DNA from: Kitasatospora sp052076145
GTDB lineage: Bacteria; Actinomycetota; Actinomycetes; Streptomycetales; Streptomycetaceae
Length of the DNA stretch: 64,000 bases
Direction of reading: 5' to 3'
Assembly (NCBI RefSeq): GCF_052076145.1
Contig: NZ_CP197246.1
Location: 5,394,001 to 5,458,000, forward strand
The translations under genes and the position numbers were made by a program. The notes under the pieces were generated by a model. The model ran no database searches. It was not told the DNA's origin and was given only the letters and a program-made list of their open reading frames with translations. This document shows positions 48,265 to 57,204 of this stretch, piece after piece; the stretch's first letter is position 1, and every line of letters starts with the position of its first letter.

Positions 48265-51200
48265 CTACGCCTGCCAGGCCTCGATCGGGTTGCCGAGCCA
48301 GCGGGTGTCGGCCGGTACGGACTCCGCTCGCATCACCAGGGAGGCCGGCCCCAACGTGCTACGGGCCCCGATGGTGCTGCCGGGCAGCACGATTCCGCCA
48401 GGGCCGAGTGTGGCGCCCTCGCGAAGGATCACAGTATCCATCCGCATGATCCGGTCGTGGAAGAGGTGGGTCTGCAGCACGCAGCCCCGGTTGACGCTCA
48501 CGCCGTCGCCCAGCGTCACGAGGTCCGCCTCGGGCAGCCAGTAGCTCTCGCACCAGACGCCCCGGCCGATCCGGGCGCCCAGGCCCCGCAGCCAGAGGTT
48601 CATCACCGGCGTGCCGGGCACCGAGCCGATCAGCCACGGCACGGCCAGCACCTCGGTGAAGGTGTCGGCCAGCTCGTTGCGCCAGACGAAGCTGCTCCAG
48701 AGCGGGTGCTCGACCGCGCGGAACCGGCCGACCAGCAGCCACTTCGCGGCCAGCGACACCAGGCAGGCCAGCAGCCCGCCGCCCAGCAGCACCACCCCGG
48801 AGAGCAGCGCGGCCATGGCGACCGACGTGGTGGCCAGCCAGGCGAGCGCCGCCAGCGTCAGCACCCCGACGGCGGCGGAGGCCAGCACCGGCACCAGCCG
48901 GCAGACCTCGACCAGCCCGCGCGCCCAGAGCAGCCGGGCCGGCGGGTCGTAGGTGAGGCTCTGGTCGCCCCCGGCGGCGGCGCGCGGCAGCTTCATCGGG
49001 GGCATGCCCAGATACGAGCTGCCCTTCTTGGCCTTCTTCGGGGTGGCCGACAGCACGCCCACCAGCCCCCGGTCCGGCACGGAACGCCCGAGTGCGGTCA
49101 TCCCGGAGTTGCCGAGGAAGGCCCGCTCGCCGATCTCCGCCTCGCCGAGCCGCAGCCAGCCGCCGCCGAGCTCGTAGGGGGCGATCAGGGTGTCGTCGGC
49201 CAGGAAGGCGCCGTCGCCGACGGTGGTCAGGCTGGGCAGCGCCAGCACGGTGGAGGCCTCCACCCGGCTGCCGATCTTCATGCCCAGGGCCCGCAGCCAG
49301 ACGGGCGTGATCAGGCCCGCGTAGAGCGGAAAGAGCGTCTCGCGGGCCAGGTCCATCAGCTGGCTGACCGTCCAGGCCTGCCAGCCGATCCGCCCGTGCA
49401 GCGGGTGGTGGCCGGTGCGCAGGCCGAGGCTGAGCAGCCGGACCCCGGCCAGCAGCAGCGCGGCGTAGGTGAGGCCGAAGGCCAGCGTGGCGGGCGCCAG
49501 GCCGGTCAGCGCGCCGGTCACCGCCGCGCCGAGGGTGTCGTCCGGATGGACGAAGAGGCTGATCACGGCGAGCGCGGCGAGCCCGGAGACCACCGGCAGC
49601 AGCGTCAGCGCGAGGCCGGTCGCGCCGTAGCCGGCGGACCAGCCGGCCCGGTGCGGCGGGCGCTGCTTGGGCCAGGTGCGGTCGGCCTTGCCGAGCTTGA
49701 CGGCGGGCGCGCCGCTCCAGCGCTGGCCGGTGGGCACCTGACCGGTGACGCCGGAGCCGGGCGCGACCTCGGCCCGCTTGCCGACCCGGGAGCCCGGGAA
49801 GAGCACGCTGCGGGTGCCGACCACCGCGCCGGAACCGACCCGGACCTGGCCGATCTTCAGCAGGTCGCCGTCCAGCCAGTAGCCCGCGAGGTCCACCTCC
49901 GCCTCGATCGCGCAGCCCCGGCCGAGCCGGAGCATGCCGGTGACGGGCGGCAGCGAGTGCAGGTCGACCTCGGGCCCGATCCGGGCGCCGAGTGCCCGCC
50001 CGTAACGGACCAGCCAGGCGCCGGAGAGCGAGGTCGCTCCGCTGAGCTCGGCCAGCCGCTCGGCCGTCCACAGCCGCAGGTGGACCCCGCCGCCTCGCGG
50101 GTAGCTGCCGGGCTTCAGCCCGCGCAGCAGCAACCGGGCGCCCCCGGCCGCGACGGCGAGCCGGCCGGGCGGGCTGAACAGCAGCAGCGCGGCGGCGCCG
50201 ACCAGCCACCAGGAGGCGGTCGGCGCCCACGGGTAGTCGCCGAACCAGCCCAGCACGTTGCCGAGCGCCAGCAGCCCGGTGGTCCAGCGCAGGCCGACCA
50301 GTGTCATGAGCGGTGCCAGCAGCAGCGTCTGCACGAGCTGCGCCCGGACCGGCACCGGCGCGACCGGGCGCACGGCGCCCTCGCCCTGGGCGGAACGTTC
50401 CAGCAGGCGGGCCAGCTTGCGCAGCACCGGCTGCTGGTAGATGTCGAGCACGGCGGCCGAGGGGTAGCGGCGGCGCAGCAGGGTGGTGAGCTGGGCGGCG
50501 GCGAGGCTGCCGCCGCCGACGGCGAAGAAGTCCTCGTCGGCGCTGGTGACCGGCACGCCGAGGATCTCGCTCCACTGCTCGGCCAGCCAGGCTTCGGTGC
50601 CGTAGAGGTGCTCGGCGGTGGGGCCCTTGCCCTCCAAGCCGGGCAGCGGCCAGGGCAGGGCGTTCCGGTCGACCTTGCCGGAGGTGCGGGTGGGCAGCGA
50701 CTCGACGGGGGCGAGCAGCGGGACGAGGGCGGCGGGCAGCTCGGCGCGCAGCCGCTCGACGGCCGCCGCCTTGTCCCAGCCGTCCTGGGTGACCAGGTAG
50801 CCGACCAGCAGCTGGTTGCCACCCTTGGCCGTCCGGACGGCCGCAGCCGCACCGGCCACGCCGGGCAGCGCCTGCAGCGCCGCGTCGACCTCGCCGAGCT
50901 CGATCCGGCGGCCGCCGAGCTTGATCTGTTCGTCGGCGCGCCCGAGGAACAGCAGGCCCTCGGGCTCGGCCTGGACGAGGTCACCGCTGCGGTAGGCGCG
51001 CCGCCAGCCGAGCGACTCCAGCGGGGCGTACTTCTCGGCGTCCTTCTCGGCGTCCAGGTAGCGGGCCAGCCCGACGCCGCCGATCACCAGCTGGCCACTG
51101 GCGCCCATCGGGACGGGCAGGCCGGCCTCGTCTACCACGGCCAGCTCCCAGCCGTCCAGCGGCAGGCCGATCCTGACCGGTCCGTCGCCGGTCAGCAGCG

Positions 51201-52158
51201 CGGCGCAGGCGACGACGGTGGCCTCGGTCGGGCCGTACGTGTTCCAGACCTCGCGGCCCTCGGTGACCAGCCGCTGCACCAGCTCGGGCGGGCAGGCCTC
51301 GCCGCCGAAGATCAACAGCCGGACTTCGTTCAGCGCCTCGGCGGGCCAGAGCGCGGCCAACGTGGGGACGGTGGAGACGACCGTGATCTCCTGCTCGGCC
51401 AGCCAGGGCCCGAGGTCGGCGCCGCTGCGCACCTGGGAGCGCGGCACGGGGACCAGGCAGGCGCCGTAGCGCCAGGCGAGCCACATCTCCTCGCAGGAGG
51501 CGTCGAAGGCGACCGACAGCCCGGCCATCACCCGGTCGCCGGGGCCGATCGGCTCGTCCTGGAGGAAGAGCGCGGCCTCGGCGTCGACGAAGGCGGCGGC
51601 GCCCAGGTGCGTGACGGCGACGCCCTTGGGCCTGCCGGTGGAGCCGGAGGTGAAGATGATCCAGGCGTCGTGCTCCGGGCCCGGCCGGCCGGGGGCGTGC
51701 TCGTCCGTGCCGATGCCGGTCGGGGTGATGCCGGTCGGGGTGATGCTGCGCCCGGCACCCAGGACGGCGCTGACGGCCGCCTCGCCGAACACCAGCTCGG
51801 CCCGCTCGTCCGGGTCCTCGGCGTCCACCGGGACGTAGGCGGCCCCGGCGGCGAGCACGGCCAGGATGCAGACGTACAGGTCGTTGGTGCCGGACGGCAC
51901 CCGCACACCCACCCGGTCACCGACGCCGATCCCGGTCGCCGCGAGGCGCCGCCGCAGGGTCTCGACCTCGGCGGCCAGAGCGCGGTAGCTGAGGGTGGTG
52001 CGGCCGTCGTCGAGGGCGGGCTCCTGCGGATGGGCCCGGACGGTCTCGTCCAGCAGGTCCACCAGGGTGCGCGGTGCGGTGGCCGGGCGGCCCGGGAACA
52101 GGGCGGGTGCCGAGGCCTCCGGCTCCGGTGCGGTGCGGCTCTGCGTCGTGACGACCAT
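48265..52158 (-). CDS. Pls/PosA-type membrane non-ribosomal peptide synthetase
   Basis: 1,297 residues from ATG 52158 (GAGGAGCACCC site; an upstream start is weaker). Adenylation domain (about 25-500): IIFTSGSTGRPKG (167-179), NTYGPTE (306-312), Lys495 in RTSGKVDRN. Carrier domain with phosphopantetheine Ser551 in FFAVGGGSLAA. The rest (about 590-1,297) carries about six membrane helices with three left-handed beta-helix (hexapeptide-like) soluble modules in between, for example GSGAVVGTRSVLFPGSRVGK and VTLGDGVSVNRGCVLQTHLF. There is no condensation or thioesterase domain. This is the layout of epsilon-poly-L-lysine synthetase, which joins one amino acid iteratively. The monomer here is unknown. 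A GITPT repeat occurs near residue 145. Confidence 0.93.
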   Translation of the reverse strand: MVVTTQSRTAPEPEASAPALFPGRPATAPRTLVDLLDETVRAHPQEPALDDGRTTLSYRALAAEVETLRRRLAATGIGVGDRVGVRVPSGTNDLYVCILAVLAAGAAYVPVDAEDPDERAELVFGEAAVSAVLGAGRSITPTGITPTGIGTDEHAPGRPGPEHDAWIIFTSGSTGRPKGVAVTHLGAAAFVDAEAALFLQDEPIGPGDRVMAGLSVAFDASCEEMWLAWRYGACLVPVPRSQVRSGADLGPWLAEQEITVVSTVPTLAALWPAEALNEVRLLIFGGEACPPELVQRLVTEGREVWNTYGPTEATVVACAALLTGDGPVRIGLPLDGWELAVVDEAGLPVPMGASGQLVIGGVGLARYLDAEKDAEKYAPLESLGWRRAYRSGDLVQAEPEGLLFLGRADEQIKLGGRRIELGEVDAALQALPGVAGAAAAVRTAKGGNQLLVGYLVTQDGWDKAAAVERLRAELPAALVPLLAPVESLPTRTSGKVDRNALPWPLPGLEGKGPTAEHLYGTEAWLAEQWSEILGVPVTSADEDFFAVGGGSLAAAQLTTLLRRRYPSAAVLDIYQQPVLRKLARLLERSAQGEGAVRPVAPVPVRAQLVQTLLLAPLMTLVGLRWTTGLLALGNVLGWFGDYPWAPTASWWLVGAAALLLFSPPGRLAVAAGGARLLLRGLKPGSYPRGGGVHLRLWTAERLAELSGATSLSGAWLVRYGRALGARIGPEVDLHSLPPVTGMLRLGRGCAIEAEVDLAGYWLDGDLLKIGQVRVGSGAVVGTRSVLFPGSRVGKRAEVAPGSGVTGQVPTGQRWSGAPAVKLGKADRTWPKQRPPHRAGWSAGYGATGLALTLLPVVSGLAALAVISLFVHPDDTLGAAVTGALTGLAPATLAFGLTYAALLLAGVRLLSLGLRTGHHPLHGRIGWQAWTVSQLMDLARETLFPLYAGLITPVWLRALGMKIGSRVEASTVLALPSLTTVGDGAFLADDTLIAPYELGGGWLRLGEAEIGERAFLGNSGMTALGRSVPDRGLVGVLSATPKKAKKGSSYLGMPPMKLPRAAAGGDQSLTYDPPARLLWARGLVEVCRLVPVLASAAVGVLTLAALAWLATTSVAMAALLSGVVLLGGGLLACLVSLAAKWLLVGRFRAVEHPLWSSFVWRNELADTFTEVLAVPWLIGSVPGTPVMNLWLRGLGARIGRGVWCESYWLPEADLVTLGDGVSVNRGCVLQTHLFHDRIMRMDTVILREGATLGPGGIVLPGSTIGARSTLGPASLVMRAESVPADTRWLGNPIEAWQA

Positions 52159-52253
52159 GGGTGCTCCTCGTCCCTCGTACCCCTCCGTGACCTCTGCCGA
52201 AGCGGACAACTCATCGATAGTAGCCCCGCCGTTGTGGAGTGCCAGGGCGCCCG

Positions 52254-52373
52254 ACTGGTCGATCTCCGTCCCAACTGGTCGGAACCCGAGCTGATCTGAC
52301 GAACAGTCAGTAGATGGAAGGCATGGTCGGCAAGAGATATGACGGAGCGTCAGTCAATCTGACGGTCCGTCAG
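52254..52373 (-). promoter_or_regulatory. Palindrome cluster in the pls promoter region
   Basis: The 293-base gap between pls and the MarR gene holds three inverted repeats: CTGAC-N5-GTCAG (52296-52310), TGACG-gag-CGTCA (52340-52352) and CTGACGG-t-CCGTCAG (52359-52373). All share the half-site CTGAC(G). A direct repeat ACTGGTCG (52254-52261 and 52274-52281) lies nearer the gene. They suggest tight control of the synthetase-peptidase operon. Confidence 0.6.
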
Positions 52374-52451
52374 CCCGGTTCTCGAGAATGTGACTCACGC
52401 CACGCCGGTGGCGGCGGGATTTCGCCCCGACGGCGCAGTCGGTGGGTCTGG

Positions 52452-53021
52452 CTACGTCAGGTCGTCCGTGCGGCCCAGGGCGTCCGGCTGGGTCTGCTCG
52501 ATCCGCTGCAGCATCCGGCCGAGCAGTTGGGACAGGGCCGGGCGCTCCTGCGGGGTGACGTCCTGGAGGAGTTCCTCCTCGAAGACCGCCGCCATCCGCA
52601 TCGACTCCAGCCACTTGTCGCGGCCTTCCTCGGTCAGCTCGATGATCACGCGGACCCGGTTGTTCTCGTCCCGCTCCCGGGTGACCAGGCCCTCCGTGAC
52701 CATCCGGTCGATCCGGTGGGTCATCGCTGCGGGCGTCAGCCCGAGCCGCTTGGCGAGGTCGCCGGGGCCGAGGCGGTACGGGTTGCCCGCGACGACCAGG
52801 GCCTTGAGCACCTCCCACTCGGCGGAGGTGATCCCGAGCACGGTCAGCTGCCTGCTGTAGGCCACGCCCATCCGCCGAGCTACCCGGGAGAGGGTCGAGA
52901 CGATCGTCTCCACCTGGGGGTCGACGTCGGGGAATTCCCGCTGATAGGCGGCGACCTGCGCGCCGATGGCCAGCTCGTCGCCGGGTGTGCAGCTCGGCGC
53001 GGCGGGCTTGCGTTCGCTCAT
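52452..53021 (-). CDS. MarR family regulator
   Basis: 189 residues. Winged-helix domain: SRQLTVLGITSAEWEVLKAL, GDLAKRLGLTPAAMTHRIDR, MVTEGLVTRERDENNRVRVI, with an N-terminal extension of about 30 residues (MSERKPAAPSCTPGDELAIG) and a long C-terminal helical region for dimerisation. It is divergent from an MFS gene; the promoter between them contains an inverted repeat over the -35 element, so self- and pump-repression is likely. It also lies just upstream of the pls operon (same strand), so read-through or control of pls is possible. Confidence 0.92.
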   Translation of the reverse strand: MSERKPAAPSCTPGDELAIGAQVAAYQREFPDVDPQVETIVSTLSRVARRMGVAYSRQLTVLGITSAEWEVLKALVVAGNPYRLGPGDLAKRLGLTPAAMTHRIDRMVTEGLVTRERDENNRVRVIIELTEEGRDKWLESMRMAAVFEEELLQDVTPQERPALSQLLGRMLQRIEQTQPDALGRTDDLT

Positions 53022-53051
53022 GGGCCCAGTGTCCCACGTGGACCTGCGGGA

Positions 53052-53090
53052 CTTAAGCCTTTGACACGTTAAGCTTTCGCTACATAGACT
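53052..53090 (+). promoter_or_regulatory. Promoter and operator of the MFS gene
   Basis: TTGACA (53061-53066), 18 bases, TAGACT (53085-53090) is a good sigma-70-type promoter in an AT-rich island. CTTAA (53052-53056) and TTAAG (53069-53073) flank the -35 as an inverted repeat, a natural MarR site. Confidence 0.65.
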
Positions 53091-53142
53091 TTAGCTCTGA
53101 AATCTTCCGAGCTTAAAAGTATCCAGTGAAAGGGTGTGCACG

Positions 53143-54447
53143 GTGACCGGCACGGTGAAGCAGCAGAGGCAGCGGCGTCATGGGGCGGGCGGCCCGCTGC
53201 GCCGCGTCCAGATCGGCAACGCGCTCAGTGCGTTCGGCAGCGGTTTCACGATGCCGTACATGTTCGTCTACGTGGACCAGGTGCGTGGCCTGGGCTCGCT
53301 CGCGGCGGGGATGGTCTTCACCGTCTTCGCGCTCGCGGCGCTCGCCGTGCTGCCGTTCACCGGACGCGGCATCGACCGGTACGGGCCCCGCCCGGTGCTG
53401 CTCGCCGGCGCCGCGCTCGCCGCCACCGGGGCGTTCGCCTTCGGCCACGCGACCAGCACGCCGATGCTGCTGATCTCCTCCTTCCTCTTCGGCGGAGGCG
53501 TCACCACCTGCCAGCCCGCGTTGGCCACGATGATCGTCCGCTGCTCCACCCGGGCGACCCGCTCGCGGGCCTTCGCGCTCCAGTTCACCCTGGTCAACCT
53601 GGGTATGAGCATCGGCGCCCTGGTCGGCGGGCAGATCGTCGACCCCGCCGACCCGGCCAGCCTGACCCGGCTCTTCACCATCGAGGCGCTCACCTTCCTC
53701 GGCCTGGCCGCCGTCACCGGCGCCGCCCGCATCCCGGCCGCCGCACCCGTGCTGCTGCAGGGCCCCGCGAACGGCCCGAGCGGGCTGCGGGCGCTGGTCG
53801 CGGACAAGGCGATGCTGCGGCTCTGCCTGCTCGCCGGGCTGATCTTCTTCACCTGCTACGGCCAGTTCGAGTCCGGCGTCGCGGCCTTCGCCACCGACAC
53901 CGTCGGCACCCCGCCGTCCATCCTGGGCCTGGCCATCGGCGTCAACGGCCTGACCATCGTCGTGCTCCAGATGTTCGTCGTCCGGCTCACCGAGCGCCGT
54001 CGCCGCACCACCGCGATGGCCGCCGCCGGTGTGGTCTGGCTCGGCGCCTGGACGATGGCCCTGGTCGCCGGCCTGATCCGGGGCGAGGCGCTCGCCGCCA
54101 CCGTCGCGATCGTCGCCGTCTACGCGCTCTTCGGCGTCGGCGAGTCGCTGCTCGCCCCGACCCTGGGCCCGATCGTCGCCGATCTCGCCCCCGCCCGGCT
54201 GCTCGGCACCTACAACTCCGGGTACTCCCTGGTGAAGCAGATCGCCATCGCGGTCGGCCCGGCCGTCGGCGTCCTGCTGGTCGGTTCCGGCACCTGGCCG
54301 CTCTACCTTGCGACCATGGCGCTCTGCACCCTGCTGGTCGTCACCCTGGCCCTGCGCCTGCGGCACCACCTGACGCCGGCCCAGGACAACGCGGCCGCCC
54401 CGGCCCCGGTACCGGCCCCCGTCCGGGAACTGCAGACCGCGGCGTAG
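53143..54447 (+). CDS. MFS transporter (12-TM)
   Basis: 434 residues from GTG 53143, eight bases after GAAAGGG; a GTG nine bases upstream is too close to that site. Twelve hydrophobic segments: LRRVQIGNALSAFGSGFTMP, YVDQVRGLGSLAAGMVFTVF, FTGRGIDRYGPRPVLLAGAA (motif A with GxxxDRYGP), FQFTLVNLGMSIGALVGG-type fifth helix (FALQFTLVNLGMSIGALVGG), and YALFGVGESLLAPTLGPIVA near the end. It is a drug/metabolite efflux type protein with an unknown substrate. Divergent from and probably regulated by the MarR protein. The C-terminal 25 residues are a Pro/Ala tail. Confidence 0.92.
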   Translation: MTGTVKQQRQRRHGAGGPLRRVQIGNALSAFGSGFTMPYMFVYVDQVRGLGSLAAGMVFTVFALAALAVLPFTGRGIDRYGPRPVLLAGAALAATGAFAFGHATSTPMLLISSFLFGGGVTTCQPALATMIVRCSTRATRSRAFALQFTLVNLGMSIGALVGGQIVDPADPASLTRLFTIEALTFLGLAAVTGAARIPAAAPVLLQGPANGPSGLRALVADKAMLRLCLLAGLIFFTCYGQFESGVAAFATDTVGTPPSILGLAIGVNGLTIVVLQMFVVRLTERRRRTTAMAAAGVVWLGAWTMALVAGLIRGEALAATVAIVAVYALFGVGESLLAPTLGPIVADLAPARLLGTYNSGYSLVKQIAIAVGPAVGVLLVGSGTWPLYLATMALCTLLVVTLALRLRHHLTPAQDNAAAPAPVPAPVRELQTAA

Positions 54448-54590
54448 CCGTCGTTGCTCCACACCCCCGGGTCGGCCCCCGCCGTGGCCGCCCCGGGTGG
54501 CGGGCTAGGTGATCCCAGCAGGCACGACATAGTGTCAGTGGGGGCTGCCTGCCCGTCAGCACGTTGCACCAGAGATGAATCGGCGAGGTC

Positions 54591-56243
54591 ATGGCGCACG
54601 CGGTAGTCACCGAAACCCCGGCCCCCGGGACCGCCTCCGCCTGGCCGCCGCTCCGGACGGCCAGGGCGCTCCAGGCCTGGGCGCTCCAGGTCCCGGCCGT
54701 CCGCTGGGCCGTCCGCCGGTCGGGCTGGCTGGGGCCGCTCGCCGTGGCGCTCTTCGCCGGGCTGCTGCGGTTCTGGGATCTGGGCCACCCGAACGCCTTC
54801 GTCTTCGACGAGACGTACTACCCGAAGGACGCCTGGTCGCTGCTCCAGCAGGGGTACGAGGGCGTCTGGCCGGACAACGCCAACTCCGAGATCCTGGCCG
54901 TCCCGCAGGTCGTGCCGCTGACCTCCGCGCCCGAGTTCATCGCCCACCCGCCGCTCGGCAAGTGGATGATCGCGCTGGGGGAGGGGGCCTTCGGCCTGCA
55001 CCCCTTCGGCTGGCGGGTGACGGTCGCGCTGCTCGGCACCGTCACCGTGCTGATGCTGGCCCGGATCGGGCGCCGGCTGTTCTCCTCGACCCTGCTCGGC
55101 TGCACGGCGGCGCTGCTGATGGCGGTGGACGGCCTCCAGCTCGTGATGAGCCGGGTCGGGCTGCTCGACGGCGTGCTGATGTTCTTCGTCCTCGGTGCCT
55201 TCGGCTGCCTCCTGGTCGACCGCGACCACACCCGCGAGACGCTCCGCGCCGCCCGCGCCGAGGGCGGCACCGCCGGGGACGAGGTCCGGCTCGGCCTCCG
55301 CCCCTGGCGGCTCGCCGCCGGGCTGCTGCTCGGCGCGGCCTGCTCGGTGAAGTGGAACGGCGCGCAGATCCTCGCCGTCCTCGGCCTGCTGACCGTCCTG
55401 TGGGACCAGGCCGGCCGCCGCTGGGCGGGCGCCCGCCGCCCGCTGCGCAGCATGCTCCGGCGTGACGCGCTGCCCGCCTTCGCCTCGACGGTCTGCGTCG
55501 CGGCGGTGGTGTACGTCGGGTCCTGGTCGGGCTGGTTCGCGACCAAGGGCGGCTACGACCGCCAGTGGGCCGACGGCCGGGCCGGGCTCTCCCCGCCGCG
55601 TACGCCGGTGCTGGACGTCCCCCTGCCGCAGGTGTCGATGAGCTGGGTGCCCGAGAGCCTGCGCAGCTGGTGGCACTACCAGGCGCAGATGTACGACTTC
55701 AACACCGGTCTGAGCACCCCGCACACGTACCAGTCGAACCCGTGGAGCTGGCTCGTCCAGGGCCGCCCGGTCAGCATGTACTGGGAGCAGGTGCCGCTCG
55801 GCCGCCAGGGCTGCACCGCCTCCGGCGGCTGCGCCAGCCAGATCCTCGCGCTCGGCACCCCGCTGCTCTGGTGGACGGCCTGCGCGGCGCTGGTCTACCT
55901 GCTCTGGCGCTGGGCGATGCGGCGGGACTGGCGCTCGGGCGCCGTGCTGGCCGGGGTCGCGGCCGTCTACCTGCCCTGGTTCCAGTACCAGCACCGCACC
56001 ATCTTCTCGTTCTACATGGTGGTGCTGGTGCCCTTCCTCTGCCTGGCCGTGGCCCAGATGCTCGGCGCGATCCTCGGCCCGCCCGGCTGCTCGCCCCGGC
56101 GGCGGCAGATCGGCGCGGCGGCCGCCGGGGCGATCGTGCTGGCGATCATGGGCTGCTTCCTCTTCTTCTACCCGCTCTACACGGCGGGGGTGATCCCGAT
56201 GTCGGACTGGCAGGCCCGGATGTGGTTCACCAGCTGGATCTGA
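54591..56243 (+). CDS. Dolichyl-phosphate-mannose-protein mannosyltransferase (Pmt)
   Basis: 550 residues. GT39-family membrane enzyme: LLRFWDLGHPNAFVFDETYY, PKDAWSLLQQGYEGVWPDNA with the catalytic Asp-Glu in FDETYY, AHPPLGKWMIALGEGAFGLH, LLMAVDGLQLVMSRVGLLDG, and WHYQAQMYDFNTGLSTPHTY plus NPWSWLVQGRPVSMYWEQVP. About ten membrane segments. Pmt uses polyprenyl-phosphate-mannose (made by Ppm1) to O-mannosylate Ser/Thr of exported proteins; in Streptomyces it is needed for phage receptor and lipoprotein glycosylation and for antibiotic tolerance. Usually next to rsmI; here that gene is not adjacent. Confidence 0.95.
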   Translation: MAHAVVTETPAPGTASAWPPLRTARALQAWALQVPAVRWAVRRSGWLGPLAVALFAGLLRFWDLGHPNAFVFDETYYPKDAWSLLQQGYEGVWPDNANSEILAVPQVVPLTSAPEFIAHPPLGKWMIALGEGAFGLHPFGWRVTVALLGTVTVLMLARIGRRLFSSTLLGCTAALLMAVDGLQLVMSRVGLLDGVLMFFVLGAFGCLLVDRDHTRETLRAARAEGGTAGDEVRLGLRPWRLAAGLLLGAACSVKWNGAQILAVLGLLTVLWDQAGRRWAGARRPLRSMLRRDALPAFASTVCVAAVVYVGSWSGWFATKGGYDRQWADGRAGLSPPRTPVLDVPLPQVSMSWVPESLRSWWHYQAQMYDFNTGLSTPHTYQSNPWSWLVQGRPVSMYWEQVPLGRQGCTASGGCASQILALGTPLLWWTACAALVYLLWRWAMRRDWRSGAVLAGVAAVYLPWFQYQHRTIFSFYMVVLVPFLCLAVAQMLGAILGPPGCSPRRRQIGAAAAGAIVLAIMGCFLFFYPLYTAGVIPMSDWQARMWFTSWI

Positions 56244-56249
56244 CGGCCC

Positions 56250-56996
56250 GTGGCCGCCTCCAACCAGCTGCTGCCCGTCACCCCGCTGCTCGGCGTGATC
56301 ACCGGGGTGCTGCTGCTCGGCGCCGTCGCGGCCGCCGGGTGGGGGCTGCTCGGGCACGGCTGGGCCGTGCTGCGGGCAGGGGCGCGGGCGGTGGTGCAGC
56401 TCGCGGCGGTCGCGGCGGTGATCGCCTGGGTGGTCGGTTCGCTCTGGACCTCCGCGCTGTTCGTCGTGCTGATGTTCACGGTGGCCGTCCGGACGGCCGG
56501 GCGGCGGATGACGGCCGGGCCGGAGTGGGTCTGGGCGGCGGCGCCGATCGGCCTCGGCGTGCTGCCGGTGCTCGCCCTGCTGCTCGGCAGCGGGCTGCTG
56601 CCCCGGCAGGGCATCTCGCTGATCCCCGTCGCGGGCATCCTGATCGGCGGCGGCCTCACCGCCACCTCGCTGGCGGGCCGCCGGGCGTTGGACGAGCTGC
56701 GCCAGCGGCGCGGCGAGGTCGAGGCGGCGCTCGCGCTCGGCTTCGAGGACCGCGACGCCCGGTTGGAGATCTGCCGCACCGCCGCCGCGACCTCGCTCGT
56801 CCCCGCCCTGGACCAGACCCGGACGGTGGGCCTGGTCACGCTGCCCGGCGCCTTCGTCGGCATGCTGCTCGGCGGGGCGACACCCGTGCAGGCCGGGGCG
56901 GTGCAGCTCTTCGTACTGATCGCGCTGCTCGCGGTCGAGGCGGTGGCGGTCGTGGTGGTGCTGGAGCTGGTCGGTCGCGGGCGGGTCACCGGGTAG
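56250..56996 (+). CDS. FetB-like (UPF0014) ABC transporter permease
   Basis: 248 residues from GTG 56250, seven bases after the Pmt stop. Seven membrane segments: LLGVITGVLLLGAVAAAGWG, RAVVQLAAVAAVIAWVVGSL, ALFVVLMFTVAVRTAGRRM, LIPVAGILIGGGLTATSLAG, and the conserved cytoplasmic helix GFEDRDARLEICRTAAATSL plus VTLPGAFVGMLLGGATPVQA. It matches FetB/UPF0014, the permease of an iron (or metal) exporter in E. coli. The ATPase partner FetA is absent here, so it is either orphan or pairs with a distant gene. It lies directly upstream of a manganese-riboswitch-controlled transporter, hinting at metal export. Confidence 0.85.
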   Translation: MAASNQLLPVTPLLGVITGVLLLGAVAAAGWGLLGHGWAVLRAGARAVVQLAAVAAVIAWVVGSLWTSALFVVLMFTVAVRTAGRRMTAGPEWVWAAAPIGLGVLPVLALLLGSGLLPRQGISLIPVAGILIGGGLTATSLAGRRALDELRQRRGEVEAALALGFEDRDARLEICRTAAATSLVPALDQTRTVGLVTLPGAFVGMLLGGATPVQAGAVQLFVLIALLAVEAVAVVVVLELVGRGRVTG

Positions 56997-57005
56997 GGTG
57001 GTCGT

Positions 57006-57115
57006 TGTTGAAGGGGAGTAGCCCTCCACCGGACCGTCGACATACTGGCCCATTCGTGGGCCCGGCGCCCGGGACACCTGCCCGTACGGGGGTGTCGGCG
57101 AGACCTTCGGCCGCA
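57006..57115 (+). promoter_or_regulatory. yybP-ykoY (manganese) riboswitch
   Basis: The sequence carries the conserved blocks of this aptamer in order: AAGGGGAGTAGCCC (57011-57024), CCGTCGACATACTGG (about 57034-57048), and GGCGAGACCTTCGGCC (57097-57112) after a GC-rich hairpin. The first and last blocks form the two loops that bind Mn2+. It precedes a TMEM165/GDT1 transporter gene, the usual partner. An expression-platform hairpin follows at 57136-57180. Confidence 0.9.
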
Positions 57116-57135
57116 GTGCTGTGACCATGACCAGT

Positions 57136-57180
57136 GCTGGCGGGCCGAGGCGTCCCCTGACGGAGCACCGGCCCGGCAGC
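57136..57180 (+). other. Expression-platform hairpin of the riboswitch
   Basis: GCTGGCGGGCCG (57136-57147) and CGGCCCGGCAGC (57169-57180) pair at 11 of 12 positions around a 21-nt loop. It sits between the aptamer and the gene's ribosome site, so it may act as a terminator or antiterminator depending on Mn2+. The choice is not visible from sequence alone. Confidence 0.5.
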
Positions 57181-57204
57181 CCTACCTAGGGAATCCCGCC
57201 ACCG

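Noticed and set aside
48217..52299. Long plus-strand open frame of about 1,360 codons opposite pls
   Set aside because: Composition (Gln, Gly, Arg, Asp repeats) is that of an antisense shadow. The minus-strand gene has complete A, T and membrane-domain motifs.
54303..57128. Long minus-strand open frame under pmt and the FetB-like gene
   Set aside because: Low-complexity antisense translation. The plus-strand genes are well supported and the frame also runs through the riboswitch.
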